Assembly (NCBI RefSeq): GCF_020622355.1 | Contig: NZ_WHVL01000002.1 | Coordinates: 62,001 to 126,000 of the forward strand | Direction of reading: 5' to 3' | DNA length: 64,000 nt | Source: Vreelandella malpeensis | Lineage (GTDB): Bacteria > Pseudomonadota > Gammaproteobacteria > Pseudomonadales > Halomonadaceae | Part shown: positions 18,778-26,822 of the stretch, in pieces | Numbering within the stretch: the stretch's first letter is position 1 | How the letters are laid out: each line of letters begins with the position of its first letter | Translations under genes and position numbers: made by a program | The notes under the pieces: generated by a model | Told to the model about the DNA's origin: nothing | Seen by the model: only the letters and a program-made list of their open reading frames with translations | The model's database searches: none

Positions 18778-21700
18778 CCGAGCGATGCCGGCGGCAGCTC
18801 CTTGGCCGTTTGCACCTTGACCGGTTCGGACTCGTCGCGGTGAAGCCACACGTCCATCTGCTCGAAAGCGATGCGAATGCCCGCCTCGCGCAATAGCTCC
18901 TCCACTCGGCAATTCACCTCGTCGGCGGCAAAGAGCCGGTCGACCAGGTCGTTGACGAAAATGCGCAACTCGAAATTGAGGCTGTACGGGCCATAACTTA
19001 CGCAGAACACTTGCGGCTCCGGGTCGGCCAGCACCCGGGCGTTCTCGTCGGCGGCCTGGCGCAGGAGCTGGTGCACCCGGGTGAGATCCGAGCCATGGGC
19101 CACGCCGAAGGTGAGCACCACCCGCGTCACGTTGTCGGACAGCGACCAGTTGATGAGCTGGTCGGTGACGAAGGTCTTGTTGGGGATGATGATTTCCTTG
19201 CGATCGAAATCGGTGACCGTGGTGGCGCGGATACGAATCCGGCTGACGGTGCCGTGCAGGTTGCCAAGCGTAATGGTGTCGCCGATGCGGATCGGCCGCT
19301 CGAACAGGATGATCAGCCCCGAGATGAAGTTGGCGAATATCTCCTGCAAGCCGAAGCCGAGCCCCACGCTGAGCGCGGCCACCAGCCACTGCAGCTTGTC
19401 CCAGGAGACACCCAGGCTCGCCAGCGCCATGACGATACCGGAGCCCACGATGGTATAGGACAAGAGCGAGGTGATCGCGTAGGCACTGCCCTGTTTGAGC
19501 GACAGCCGCGAGAGCACCATCACCTCCAGAAGCCCCGGCAGGTTGCGCGCCATGATGAACATCACCGCCACCACCAAAAGCGCCGTGAACACGTCGGTGA
19601 GCGACAGCGCGCTGCCGACCAGATCGCCGTCCTCGGCATCCCACAGCGAGACCTGGTCGAGATACCCGAGTACGGTCAGAAGGTCCGACCACACCAGATA
19701 CAAGAGCGCGAGGAAGGCGATCAACAGAATCAGCTTGGAAAGCCGCAGCGACTGGATATTGATCTTCTCCATATCCAGCGGCGGCTCCTCGACCACCTCG
19801 AGCCCGCCCTCGGCGCCCTCCTGCACCTGGGCGCGGCGACGCGCCAGCGCCCGGCGGTAGGCCAGCCGACGCGCGGCCACGGCCAGGCTTCGTACCACCG
19901 TCGCCTCGACGATGATCCAAAGCCCCAGGATGTAGAGGGTGATGGCGAAGCGCCCCACCAGACGCAACGCGGTGTACTCGTACCCCCAGGCGACCAGCCC
20001 GGCCAGCACCAGCGGCACCGCGGCGATGGAGAGCCCCAGCAGCAGCCGAAAGAGACGCACACCGAAAAACGGCACGTGGGCGAGGATCAACTTGGCGAGC
20101 CACGCGCTCATGGCGCACAGCGCCAGGAAGAACAGCCCCAGCGCCACCGGGTACTGGGCCAGCGGCGTCTGCATGGGCGCCGACAGCGTGGCGATGAACA
20201 CCACCAGCGACAGTGCCATGCCAAGCCCACCCAGCAGCTTTCTGAGCATGGCGTTGTAGCCCGGCGACCAGGTGAAGTGACGCTCGGCAACGCCGTCGGG
20301 AACCAGAAGCCGCCTTCCCCAGGCGATCGCTCCCCAACTGAGCGCCAGCTGCAGGAAAGCCATCGCCAGGCTCGCCGCGCGGGGGTCCTCGGTGGCGTTG
20401 AGGCCCACCCCCACCCCGGCCAGCACCAGCGGCCCGGGAATCGCCAGCAGCGCGTTGAGCAGCACCGCCTTGGGCGTATGGCCCTGGGTGTCGCTCTTGA
20501 GCCGACCGATCTGGGAGTGGATCAGCGCCAGACGCGCCTTGATGCGCGGGCGCAGCCAGGTCAGCAGCAGGCTGATCAGCACCAGCGGCGCGCCGGCCAG
20601 CACGTCCCAGGAGAGCCACGGCCAGCGGGTCGGCAAGAGGCTTCGCCACTCACCTTCGCGCCACTCGTTTTTCAGGTTGGCGGGCAGTTGCCGGAGCCAG
20701 GCGAGGTCGAGCGGGCGGCTGTTGGCGACCCAGAAGAGCTGCTCGTCGATGGTGGTGCGCAGGCTGCGGGTGATGTCGAGAAGCTGCTGCTGGTTGAGCT
20801 GCAGCTCAATGGCGGCGCTCAAGAGCTCCCCATAGGCCTGCTCGAGCTGCTCGACCAGCTCCCGGCGCGACTGATAGAGCCGCGAGAGCGAGTCGACTAG
20901 CGCCGGGGTGACCTCCACATCGGCCTCCTCCAGACGCTGGGTGGCCAGCCGCTCGCCCTGGCGCAACTGGTCGCGCTGGCGAATCAGGTCGAACTGCTTC
21001 AGGCGCAGGTCGGCGATCTCGTCTTGCAGGTCGCGCCGGGGGGCGATGCTGGGCAGCGACTGGCGCTGCTCGGTGAGAATCCGCGACAGCAGCTGGCTGC
21101 CACGAATGGCGTCTAGCTGCTCGTTGAGGCTGCGCTGGAGCTGGCGCACGTGGTCGAGCTGGCGCTGCGCCTCGATGTTCTCGCGCACGATGCCATTGGC
21201 GCGATCGGTGGCGCGCAGAAGCTCGAGGCTCAGCGACTGGTTGATCTCTTGGGCGCGCAGTACCACCGGGTGGCCCTCGGCGATCAGCGGATCGTCCCGG
21301 GCGGCGTCGGCGATTGCCTGTTCCGACGCCAGGCGACGCTGGCGATCGATGGCGCCCTGCAAGAGGTTGAGAAGCTGCTCCTGCTCGTCGATCTGCAGCG
21401 ACAGCAGGTCGCGACGCTGCTGGGCGAGCTCGCGCAGGCGACTGTTGGCACTCAGTTCGCGCTGGTTGAGCGTCACTTCGCGCTCGGCCACCGCCCGGTC
21501 GAGGCGAAGCTGGATCAGGTTGGCGTCGTTCTGGGCGGAGAGCTGGCGGTCGGCCACCCGCTGCTCGCGCTCGTCGACCTCGCGGCGCAGGCTCTCGCTG
21601 CGCTGCAGGGCATCGGAGATGGCCTGCTGGGCACGCTCGGGCAGAGTCTGGGCGGCGAGCAGCTGGGAGCTGGCATCGGCCAGTTGACTCTGCAGTTGCT

Positions 21701-22106
21701 GCAGCGTCACCACCGCGTCGGCCTGGCGGCTTTCCAGGCTCGCAAGCGGCGTGTCGCTCAGATCCTCGACGTTGAGCGCCTGGCGCTCCTGCTCGGCGTC
21801 GTCGAGTTCGCGCTCGAGGCGCAAAAGCAGTTCCGGGGCGTTGGCGATGCGCTGCTCGAGCGAGGCCAGGCGCTCCTCCATGCCCTCGAGGCGCTCGTAG
21901 CTTTCCAGGGCCGCCTCAATCGCCTCCAAGTCGCGCTGCTGGGCGGGCGTGAGCTCGGCCTCGCCGGTTTCCAGGGCATCTAGGCGTTCGGCCAACTCCT
22001 CCCGGGCGGGCACGCCTTCGACCTCGGCGGCCATGGCCGCCGGCGCCGCTACCATCAGCGTGACCAGCACGCCCCACATCCACCGCCTCACCACATTCTT
22101 CACCAC
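18774..22106 (-). CDS. Large mechanosensitive channel, MscK/KefA type
   Basis: A 1110-residue inner-membrane channel. A signal peptide ends near AAMAAE; residues about 30-480 form a periplasmic, Gln/Glu-rich coiled-coil domain; then about ten hydrophobic segments from 500 to 900, and a C-terminal MscS core. The pore region SVGLGFGLQEIFANFISGLIILFERPIRIGDTI is the MscS TM3 and beta-domain entry. Size and layout fit MscK or MscM (YjeP type), which release solutes on osmotic downshock, apt for a halophile. The stop overlaps that of tlyA in CTAG. Confidence 0.92.
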   Translation of the reverse strand: MVKNVVRRWMWGVLVTLMVAAPAAMAAEVEGVPAREELAERLDALETGEAELTPAQQRDLEAIEAALESYERLEGMEERLASLEQRIANAPELLLRLERELDDAEQERQALNVEDLSDTPLASLESRQADAVVTLQQLQSQLADASSQLLAAQTLPERAQQAISDALQRSESLRREVDEREQRVADRQLSAQNDANLIQLRLDRAVAEREVTLNQRELSANSRLRELAQQRRDLLSLQIDEQEQLLNLLQGAIDRQRRLASEQAIADAARDDPLIAEGHPVVLRAQEINQSLSLELLRATDRANGIVRENIEAQRQLDHVRQLQRSLNEQLDAIRGSQLLSRILTEQRQSLPSIAPRRDLQDEIADLRLKQFDLIRQRDQLRQGERLATQRLEEADVEVTPALVDSLSRLYQSRRELVEQLEQAYGELLSAAIELQLNQQQLLDITRSLRTTIDEQLFWVANSRPLDLAWLRQLPANLKNEWREGEWRSLLPTRWPWLSWDVLAGAPLVLISLLLTWLRPRIKARLALIHSQIGRLKSDTQGHTPKAVLLNALLAIPGPLVLAGVGVGLNATEDPRAASLAMAFLQLALSWGAIAWGRRLLVPDGVAERHFTWSPGYNAMLRKLLGGLGMALSLVVFIATLSAPMQTPLAQYPVALGLFFLALCAMSAWLAKLILAHVPFFGVRLFRLLLGLSIAAVPLVLAGLVAWGYEYTALRLVGRFAITLYILGLWIIVEATVVRSLAVAARRLAYRRALARRRAQVQEGAEGGLEVVEEPPLDMEKINIQSLRLSKLILLIAFLALLYLVWSDLLTVLGYLDQVSLWDAEDGDLVGSALSLTDVFTALLVVAVMFIMARNLPGLLEVMVLSRLSLKQGSAYAITSLLSYTIVGSGIVMALASLGVSWDKLQWLVAALSVGLGFGLQEIFANFISGLIILFERPIRIGDTITLGNLHGTVSRIRIRATTVTDFDRKEIIIPNKTFVTDQLINWSLSDNVTRVVLTFGVAHGSDLTRVHQLLRQAADENARVLADPEPQVFCVSYGPYSLNFELRIFVNDLVDRLFAADEVNCRVEELLREAGIRIAFEQMDVWLHRDESEPVKVQTAKELPPASLG

Positions 22107-22189
22107 GTCGTGTATGCCTCACTGGCTGCGTGCACCGCTGCAACGGCGACATTGTCGGAGGTAATCGATGCTTTCGCAATCAGCAGTGG

Positions 22190-22216
22190 TTGACTTAAAC
22201 GGCCAGCCTGTATAGA
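22190..22216 (+). promoter_or_regulatory. Candidate sigma-70 promoter of the phospholipase gene
   Basis: TTGACT (22190-22195) and TATAGA (22211-22216) are separated by 15 bases, one to two shorter than ideal. The position, about 40 bases before the start codon at 22258, is suitable. Confidence 0.4.
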
Positions 22217-22257
22217 AAGCCCTGTTGATTCCCTATCTACCTTCGCGAGCCCTCCTC

Positions 22258-23298
22258 ATGGTCACCCGACACCGGTTACTAGCAGCTCTTTTCGTGTTTG
22301 TCGGCACCACGCCGATGGCGTCGAACGCCCTGGCACAGTCCGCGGACACGCAGGAAGCCATCGAGGCCCGCATTCGCGCGCTAAACGTCGAGCTTTATCA
22401 GCTTCGCGAGCAGCTCCAGCAGATCGAGGCGCCAGAGCAGAGTGCCGCCGGCATTCCCGCCGAGCCCTTGCCCGAAGAAGCCGCGCTGGTGGATCTCAAC
22501 GAGCGGCGCCTGCTCGAACAGGAGTCTACACGCAACCCGTTCGCGATCACTACGCACCGTACCAACTACATCTTCCCGTTCAGCTACAACAACAAGGTCA
22601 ACGAGCAGAACTTTCGCGAGATCACCGACGAGAACGGTCCGGACAACGTCGAGGTGAAGTTCCAGTTCAGCGCCAAGTTCAACCTGGCGGAAGATATTTT
22701 CGGCGACGTGGGCGACGTCTACTTCGCCTACACCCAGCGCAGTTGGTGGCAGGCGTACAACACCGACGCCTCCTCGCCCTTTCGTGAAACCAACTACGAG
22801 CCCGAGATTTTCATCGACTTCGACAACGCCTGGACGGCGCTTGGCTGGGTGAACACTCGCAACCGCGTCGCCTTCAACCACCAGTCCAACGGTCGCTCCG
22901 ACCCGCTGTCGCGCAGCTGGAACCGGTTCTACTTGGAAAGTACCTTCCAGCGCGGTGACTGGGCCGTGACGCTGGCGCCCCACTGGCGCGTGCCGGAATC
23001 CGACGGCAGCGACGACAACCCGGACATCGAGCGCTACATGGGCTATGGCGACATCCGCGTGGCCAAGCGACTCAACGGCAATCACGAGATCGCCACCCAG
23101 TTTCGCGGCAACCCGTCCGCCGGCAACTACGGCACCCAGGTGGACTACAGCTGGCCGGCGTTCACCAATCTTCGCGCCCATCTGCAGTACTACTACGGGT
23201 ACGGCGAGAGCATGATCGACTACGACAACCGCGTTCACCGTTTGAGCATCGGTTTCAGCCTCAACCCGATGTTCAGCGCCACCGGTCTTGACCGGTAG
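22258..23298 (+). CDS. pldA: Outer-membrane phospholipase A
   Basis: A 346-residue outer-membrane beta-barrel hydrolase (OMPLA, PldA). A signal peptide ends at ALAQS and a short coiled-coil-like linker follows. The catalytic motif NHQSNGR carries the His and Ser, and RSWNRFYLES gives the Asn of the triad. NYIFPFSYN and FSLNPMFS at the C-terminus are typical barrel strands. OMPLA is dormant as a monomer and degrades misplaced outer-leaflet phospholipids after calcium-dependent dimerisation. The ATG at 22258 is chosen; the codon at 22225 is a TTG without a ribosome binding site. Confidence 0.93.
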   Translation: MVTRHRLLAALFVFVGTTPMASNALAQSADTQEAIEARIRALNVELYQLREQLQQIEAPEQSAAGIPAEPLPEEAALVDLNERRLLEQESTRNPFAITTHRTNYIFPFSYNNKVNEQNFREITDENGPDNVEVKFQFSAKFNLAEDIFGDVGDVYFAYTQRSWWQAYNTDASSPFRETNYEPEIFIDFDNAWTALGWVNTRNRVAFNHQSNGRSDPLSRSWNRFYLESTFQRGDWAVTLAPHWRVPESDGSDDNPDIERYMGYGDIRVAKRLNGNHEIATQFRGNPSAGNYGTQVDYSWPAFTNLRAHLQYYYGYGESMIDYDNRVHRLSIGFSLNPMFSATGLDR

Positions 23299-23307
23299 GA
23301 CGCCGAG

Positions 23308-23335
23308 TTGTCTATTCGATGATGACTGCTATGCT
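23308..23335 (+). promoter_or_regulatory. Candidate promoter of the YqjD-like cassette
   Basis: TTGTCT (23308-23313) and TATGCT (23330-23335) are separated by 16 bases, about 40 bases before the start of the DUF883 gene at 23378. TSS would be near 23342. Confidence 0.45.
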
Positions 23336-23377
23336 GGATAGGGTCATCATTTCATTCACCCGTCAAAGGAAGACAAC

Positions 23378-23710
23378 ATGGCTAAGCGCAACTCCGATAG
23401 TTCAGCACGTGCCGATCAACTCAAGAATGACCTGCGTTATCTGAGCGAAACTGTGGAAGAGCTGGTCAGTGCCACATCGAAGGATGCCAGCGGTGAGATG
23501 CGTGGTCTGCGCGAGCGCGCCGAGCGTCGTCTGAAAGAGACCCGCTCCCGCCTGGAAGCCGCTGGTGAGAGCCTCTACGAAGACACGCGTGATTCGCTCT
23601 CCCAGCAGGTCGACTGCTGCGACCGCTACGTACGCGAAAACCCCTGGACGAGTCTGGGCATCGGCGCCGCCGCCGGCCTGGTAGCGGGTCTGCTGCTCGG
23701 TCGTCGCTAA
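23378..23710 (+). CDS. DUF883 family (YqjD/ElaB-like) membrane-anchored protein
   Basis: A 110-residue protein of the ElaB/YqjD/DUF883 family. A charged helical N-terminus (residues about 1-80) is followed by the conserved RENPWTSLGIGAAAGLVAGLLLGRR, a C-terminal membrane segment with the family's basic tail. E. coli YqjD binds ribosomes at the inner membrane in stationary phase and may link to growth arrest. An AAGGAAG site precedes the ATG. It overlaps the next gene by one base and starts a three-gene cassette. Confidence 0.9.
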   Translation: MAKRNSDSSARADQLKNDLRYLSETVEELVSATSKDASGEMRGLRERAERRLKETRSRLEAAGESLYEDTRDSLSQQVDCCDRYVRENPWTSLGIGAAAGLVAGLLLGRR

Positions 23711-24108
23711 TGGCCTTGGGCCCTACCCAACGCGTATTCTCTGCCGCCAAACGCCTGCTGAAGTCACTGGTTGCCAACAGTGAAACCCGCCTGCGTTTGG
23801 CGGTTCTCGAACTCGAGGAGGAACGCGCTCGTCTTCTGGTTCTTTTCATGCTGGCAGGCGCCAGCCTGCTGCTGCTCTTGTTGGGTATCGCGACCCTGAC
23901 CGCGCTGGTCATCGTCTACTTCTGGGATACCTACCGCATCACCGCCATTGCCATCAGCGCAGGTGCGCTCATCTTCATGAGCCTTCTGCTGGCCGTGATC
24001 GCCCTACGTCAGGCGAAAAGTCATACGCTGTTGAAGGAGACGCTCAAGCAACTGGCGGCGGATCGTGCGCTTCTGGAGGCCAACGACCATGACTACCCCA
24101 ACAAGTGA
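23710..24108 (+). CDS. Phage-holin-like family III membrane protein, YqjE-like
   Basis: A 132-residue inner-membrane protein with two hydrophobic segments, LFMLAGASLLLLLLGIATLTALVIV-like at residues about 42-70 and ITAIAISAGALIFMSLLLAVI at about 78-98, followed by a charged C-terminal helix. It matches the YqjE/holin-superfamily III group, which lies with yqjD and yqjK in other gammaproteobacteria. Function unknown; there is no lysis gene nearby, so the holin label is only a family name. Start overlaps the previous stop by one base (TAATG). Confidence 0.87.
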   Translation: MALGPTQRVFSAAKRLLKSLVANSETRLRLAVLELEEERARLLVLFMLAGASLLLLLLGIATLTALVIVYFWDTYRITAIAISAGALIFMSLLLAVIALRQAKSHTLLKETLKQLAADRALLEANDHDYPNK

Positions 24109-24385
24109 CGTGAAACTCAGCCGTGCCGAACGCAAGGCGACGCTGCTCGCCGAGCTCGAGCGCCAGCGGGTCGATATCCTGGTCGACAGTGATTATCTGC
24201 TCCAGGCCGCCTCTCCGCTCGAAAACGGCTGGGGCCGATTGAAGCTGCCGCTCTACGCCGTGGGGGGCATCGCTGCCTGGCGTATCCTGCGTCATCCCGG
24301 TGGCGCCATGGCTGCGGGTCGTAAGGCATTGGCAGGTTACATGCTGTTTCGCAAGCTCAAGCTGCTGGCCAAGATCGCCACCTGA
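24089..24385 (+). CDS. YqjK-like family protein
   Basis: A 98-residue protein with the YqjK-like opening LSRAERKATLLAELERQRVDILVDSDYLLQAA, a Gly-rich hydrophobic segment near residues 48-62, and a basic amphipathic C-terminus. It overlaps the 3' end of the holin-like gene by 20 bases, using the ATG at 24089. As third gene of the yqjD-yqjE-yqjK cassette it likely works with the other two at the inner membrane, function unknown. A hairpin terminator follows. Confidence 0.82.
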   Translation: MTTPTSDVKLSRAERKATLLAELERQRVDILVDSDYLLQAASPLENGWGRLKLPLYAVGGIAAWRILRHPGGAMAAGRKALAGYMLFRKLKLLAKIAT

Positions 24386-24389
24386 ACGA

Positions 24390-24413
24390 GGGCGCGGTTC
24401 TCGCGCCCTTTCA
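24390..24413 (+). terminator. Rho-independent terminator after YqjK-like gene
   Basis: GGGCGCG (24390-24396), a five-base loop, CGCGCCC (24402-24408), then TTTCATTT. It sits 5 bases after the YqjK-like stop and 18 bases from the end of the convergent YhiN-type gene. Confidence 0.75.
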
Positions 24414-24430
24414 TTTGATGCTTTCGTCTC

Positions 24431-25615
24431 TTACAGCGCTTGCGCGCAGGCCACCGCGCTCGACCACGCCCACTGGAAGTTGTAGCCCCCCAAGCGGCCG
24501 GTCACGTCCAGCACTTCCCCGATGAACCTCAGCTGCGGCATGCCTTTGACCTCAAAGGTCTTCGACGAGATCGCATCGGTGTCGATACCCCCCATGGTCA
24601 CCTCGGCGGTGCGCCACCCTTCGGTGCCCGAGGGTTTGAGCGTCCAGGCGTTGAGCCGCTCGGCCCACTGCTCGAGCGCCTCGTTCGAGAACTGCGCCAA
24701 CGGCACCTGGGTCTGCGCCTCGGGATACCATTCGATCAACGCCTGAGCAAGGCGTTTGGGAAACTGCTCGCCGAGCCAGGTCGAAAGCAGACGTCTGGGC
24801 GCTTGGGCGCGCGCTTCGAACAGCAATTCCCGCGCCGAGCGCTTGGGCAGCAGGTCGATGGTAAGCGTCTCGCCCGGCTCCCAGACGCTCGAGATCTGCA
24901 GCATCGCAGGCCCTGATAGCCCCCGGTGGGTGAAGAGCATCGGCTCGGCGAAGCCCTGGCCACCATGTTCGACACTCACCGGCACGCTCACCCCGGACAG
25001 CGCGCTCGCCCGCGCCTTCCAGCCATCGCTCAGGGTGAGCGGCACGAGCCCCGGACGAGTCGGCAGGACCTCGAGACCGAACTGGCGGGCGATCTCGTAG
25101 CCGAAGCCGCTCGCGCCCAGGGTGGGAATCGAAAGCCCTCCGGTGGCGACCACCAGCGCGCCGGCATCGATGCGCCCGAGGGAGGTTTCCAGGCGCATGG
25201 CCCGGCCTGCGCGCTCCACCCGCGTGATGGTGGTCTCGAGCGATACCTCGGCCCCCGCCCACTCGCACTCGGTCAGCAGCAGTTTGACCATCTTCTTGGC
25301 GGAGTCGGCGCAGAACAGCTGGCCCGGCGCCTTCTCCACGTACGCAAGGCCGTGGCGCTCGACCAGCTCGACGAAGTGCTCCGGGCGGTAGCGCTTGAGC
25401 GCGGAGATGCAGAAGTGCTGGTTCTGGGAGTAGAAGTGGTGCGGCGCGGTATCCAGGTTGGTGAAGTTGCAGCGTCCGCCGCCGGACATGAGTATCTTCT
25501 TGCCCGCCTTGTTGGCATGATCGAGCACCAGCACGCGCTTGCCCGCATAGCCTGCCTGGGCGGCGCACATGAGCCCTGCAGCTCCTGCGCCAATGATCAC
25601 GACATCGAATACCAT
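24431..25615 (-). CDS. NAD(P)/FAD-dependent oxidoreductase, YhiN/HI0933 family
   Basis: A 394-residue flavoprotein. FAD-binding GAGAAGLMCAAQAGYAGK starts near residue 8, with KKILMSGGGRCNFTNLD, the family signature, near residue 40, and VVATGGLSIPTLGASGFGYEIARQFG near 165. The C-terminal MGGIDTDAISSKTFEVKGMPQLRFIGEVLDV-type region and GGYNFQWAWSSAVACAQAL complete the HI0933 fold. Reaction and substrate are unknown for the family. It is monocistronic, divergent from the efflux pump genes and convergent with the YqjK-like gene. Confidence 0.9.
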   Translation of the reverse strand: MVFDVVIIGAGAAGLMCAAQAGYAGKRVLVLDHANKAGKKILMSGGGRCNFTNLDTAPHHFYSQNQHFCISALKRYRPEHFVELVERHGLAYVEKAPGQLFCADSAKKMVKLLLTECEWAGAEVSLETTITRVERAGRAMRLETSLGRIDAGALVVATGGLSIPTLGASGFGYEIARQFGLEVLPTRPGLVPLTLSDGWKARASALSGVSVPVSVEHGGQGFAEPMLFTHRGLSGPAMLQISSVWEPGETLTIDLLPKRSARELLFEARAQAPRRLLSTWLGEQFPKRLAQALIEWYPEAQTQVPLAQFSNEALEQWAERLNAWTLKPSGTEGWRTAEVTMGGIDTDAISSKTFEVKGMPQLRFIGEVLDVTGRLGGYNFQWAWSSAVACAQAL

Positions 25616-25754
25616 GCGGCGCCCCTCGATTCACTATAAAGTCGTGCATTCTAGCAAACTCAAGGGGCGATGCTCCCGCGCGGCGTTGCATTAAACGCCG
25701 CGTTGCCCGACCCTGCGACCTTTCGCCCATGCCCGCTCGCCGACCGAGACGCCT

Positions 25755-26822
25755 ATGCCCACGTTGATCCGCCCTTTCGGGGCGCTGTTGCTGCTCCTCC
25801 TGCTCTGCCCGCTGGCCTTTGCCCAGCCGCTGCCCGGCGTGATCGCAAGCCTCGCCGAACGCGCTCCCTGGTCGGACCCGCTCGAGGCACTGGGCACTCT
25901 GAGCGCCGACGAGAGCGTGACGTTGTCGGCCACGGTGACCAAGACCGTCGCCGAGATCAACTTCGCCGATGGCGAGCAGGTCGAGCGCGGGCGGCTGTTG
26001 ATCCGCCTCGAGGATGGCGAGGAGCAGGCTCTCTTGCGCGCCGCCGAGGCGCTGAGCGCCGAGCGCGCCAACGTGCTGGGACGCGTCTCCCAGCTTCAGG
26101 ATCGCAACCTGGCCGCCCGCGCCGACGTGGAAGATCGCCAGGCCCAGCTCGACCAGGCGCGCGCCCAGGCCCAGGCCCAGCAGGCGCGGCTTGCCAACTA
26201 CCGTATTCGCGCGCCGTTCAGCGGCCGGGTCGGGTTTCGCGAAGTGAGCGTGGGCACGCTCGTCACGCCCGGCACGGCCCTGGTCACCCTCGACAAGCTC
26301 GACGTCATGAAGCTCGATTTCAGCGTACCGGAGGTCTTTCTCGGCCGGCTGTCACCGGGGCTTGCGCTGAGTGCCACCAGCGTCGCCTTTCCCGACGAGG
26401 TCTTCAGCGGCGAGATCGCCACCCTCGGCACGCGCATCGATCCGGTCACACGCAATATCGAGGTGCGTGCGCTCATCGACAACCCGGGCCTGCGACTGCG
26501 CCCGGGCCTATTGATGGAAGTGATCGTCCAGCAGCGCCTGCGCGACACCGTGGTGGTGCCCGAGGCGGCGCTGGAGCCCAGCGGCGACCGCCACTACGTG
26601 ATGGTGGTCCATGAAGAGGGCGATGACCACCGCCTGGAACAGCGCTCGGTAATGATCGGCGAGCGCCGTCACGGCGAGGTGGAAGTTCTCGAAGGGCTTG
26701 ACGAGGGCGAACTCGTCGTGGTCCACGGGCTGCAGCTCGCCCGCGACGGCCTGGCGGTGCGTCTGCTCGGCGTGATGGACGATCATACCGGCGTGCGCGA
26801 GATTCTGGAGGCCCACCGCTGA
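25755..26822 (+). CDS. RND efflux periplasmic adaptor subunit
   Basis: A 355-residue membrane-fusion protein. A signal peptide ends at AFAQ, followed by beta-barrel and lipoyl halves (SADESVTLSATVTKTVAEI and NYRIRAPFSGRVGFREVSVG), with an alpha-hairpin between them (about residues 85-145). It lacks a lipobox, so it is probably anchored only by the signal region or free in the periplasm. It overlaps the pump gene by one base and bridges it to an outer-membrane channel; no TolC-like gene is nearby. Confidence 0.92.
   Translation: MPTLIRPFGALLLLLLLCPLAFAQPLPGVIASLAERAPWSDPLEALGTLSADESVTLSATVTKTVAEINFADGEQVERGRLLIRLEDGEEQALLRAAEALSAERANVLGRVSQLQDRNLAARADVEDRQAQLDQARAQAQAQQARLANYRIRAPFSGRVGFREVSVGTLVTPGTALVTLDKLDVMKLDFSVPEVFLGRLSPGLALSATSVAFPDEVFSGEIATLGTRIDPVTRNIEVRALIDNPGLRLRPGLLMEVIVQQRLRDTVVVPEAALEPSGDRHYVMVVHEEGDDHRLEQRSVMIGERRHGEVEVLEGLDEGELVVVHGLQLARDGLAVRLLGVMDDHTGVREILEAHR

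Noticed and set aside
18751..20649. 632-codon open frame on the same strand as, and overlapping, the MscK-like gene
   Set aside because: It is another frame of the channel gene, Gly/Ala/Arg-rich and without motifs.
23710..24108. Holin-like gene as a sign of a prophage
   Set aside because: It belongs to the YqjE group within a YqjD-YqjE-YqjK-type cassette; no phage structural, lysis or integrase gene is near.
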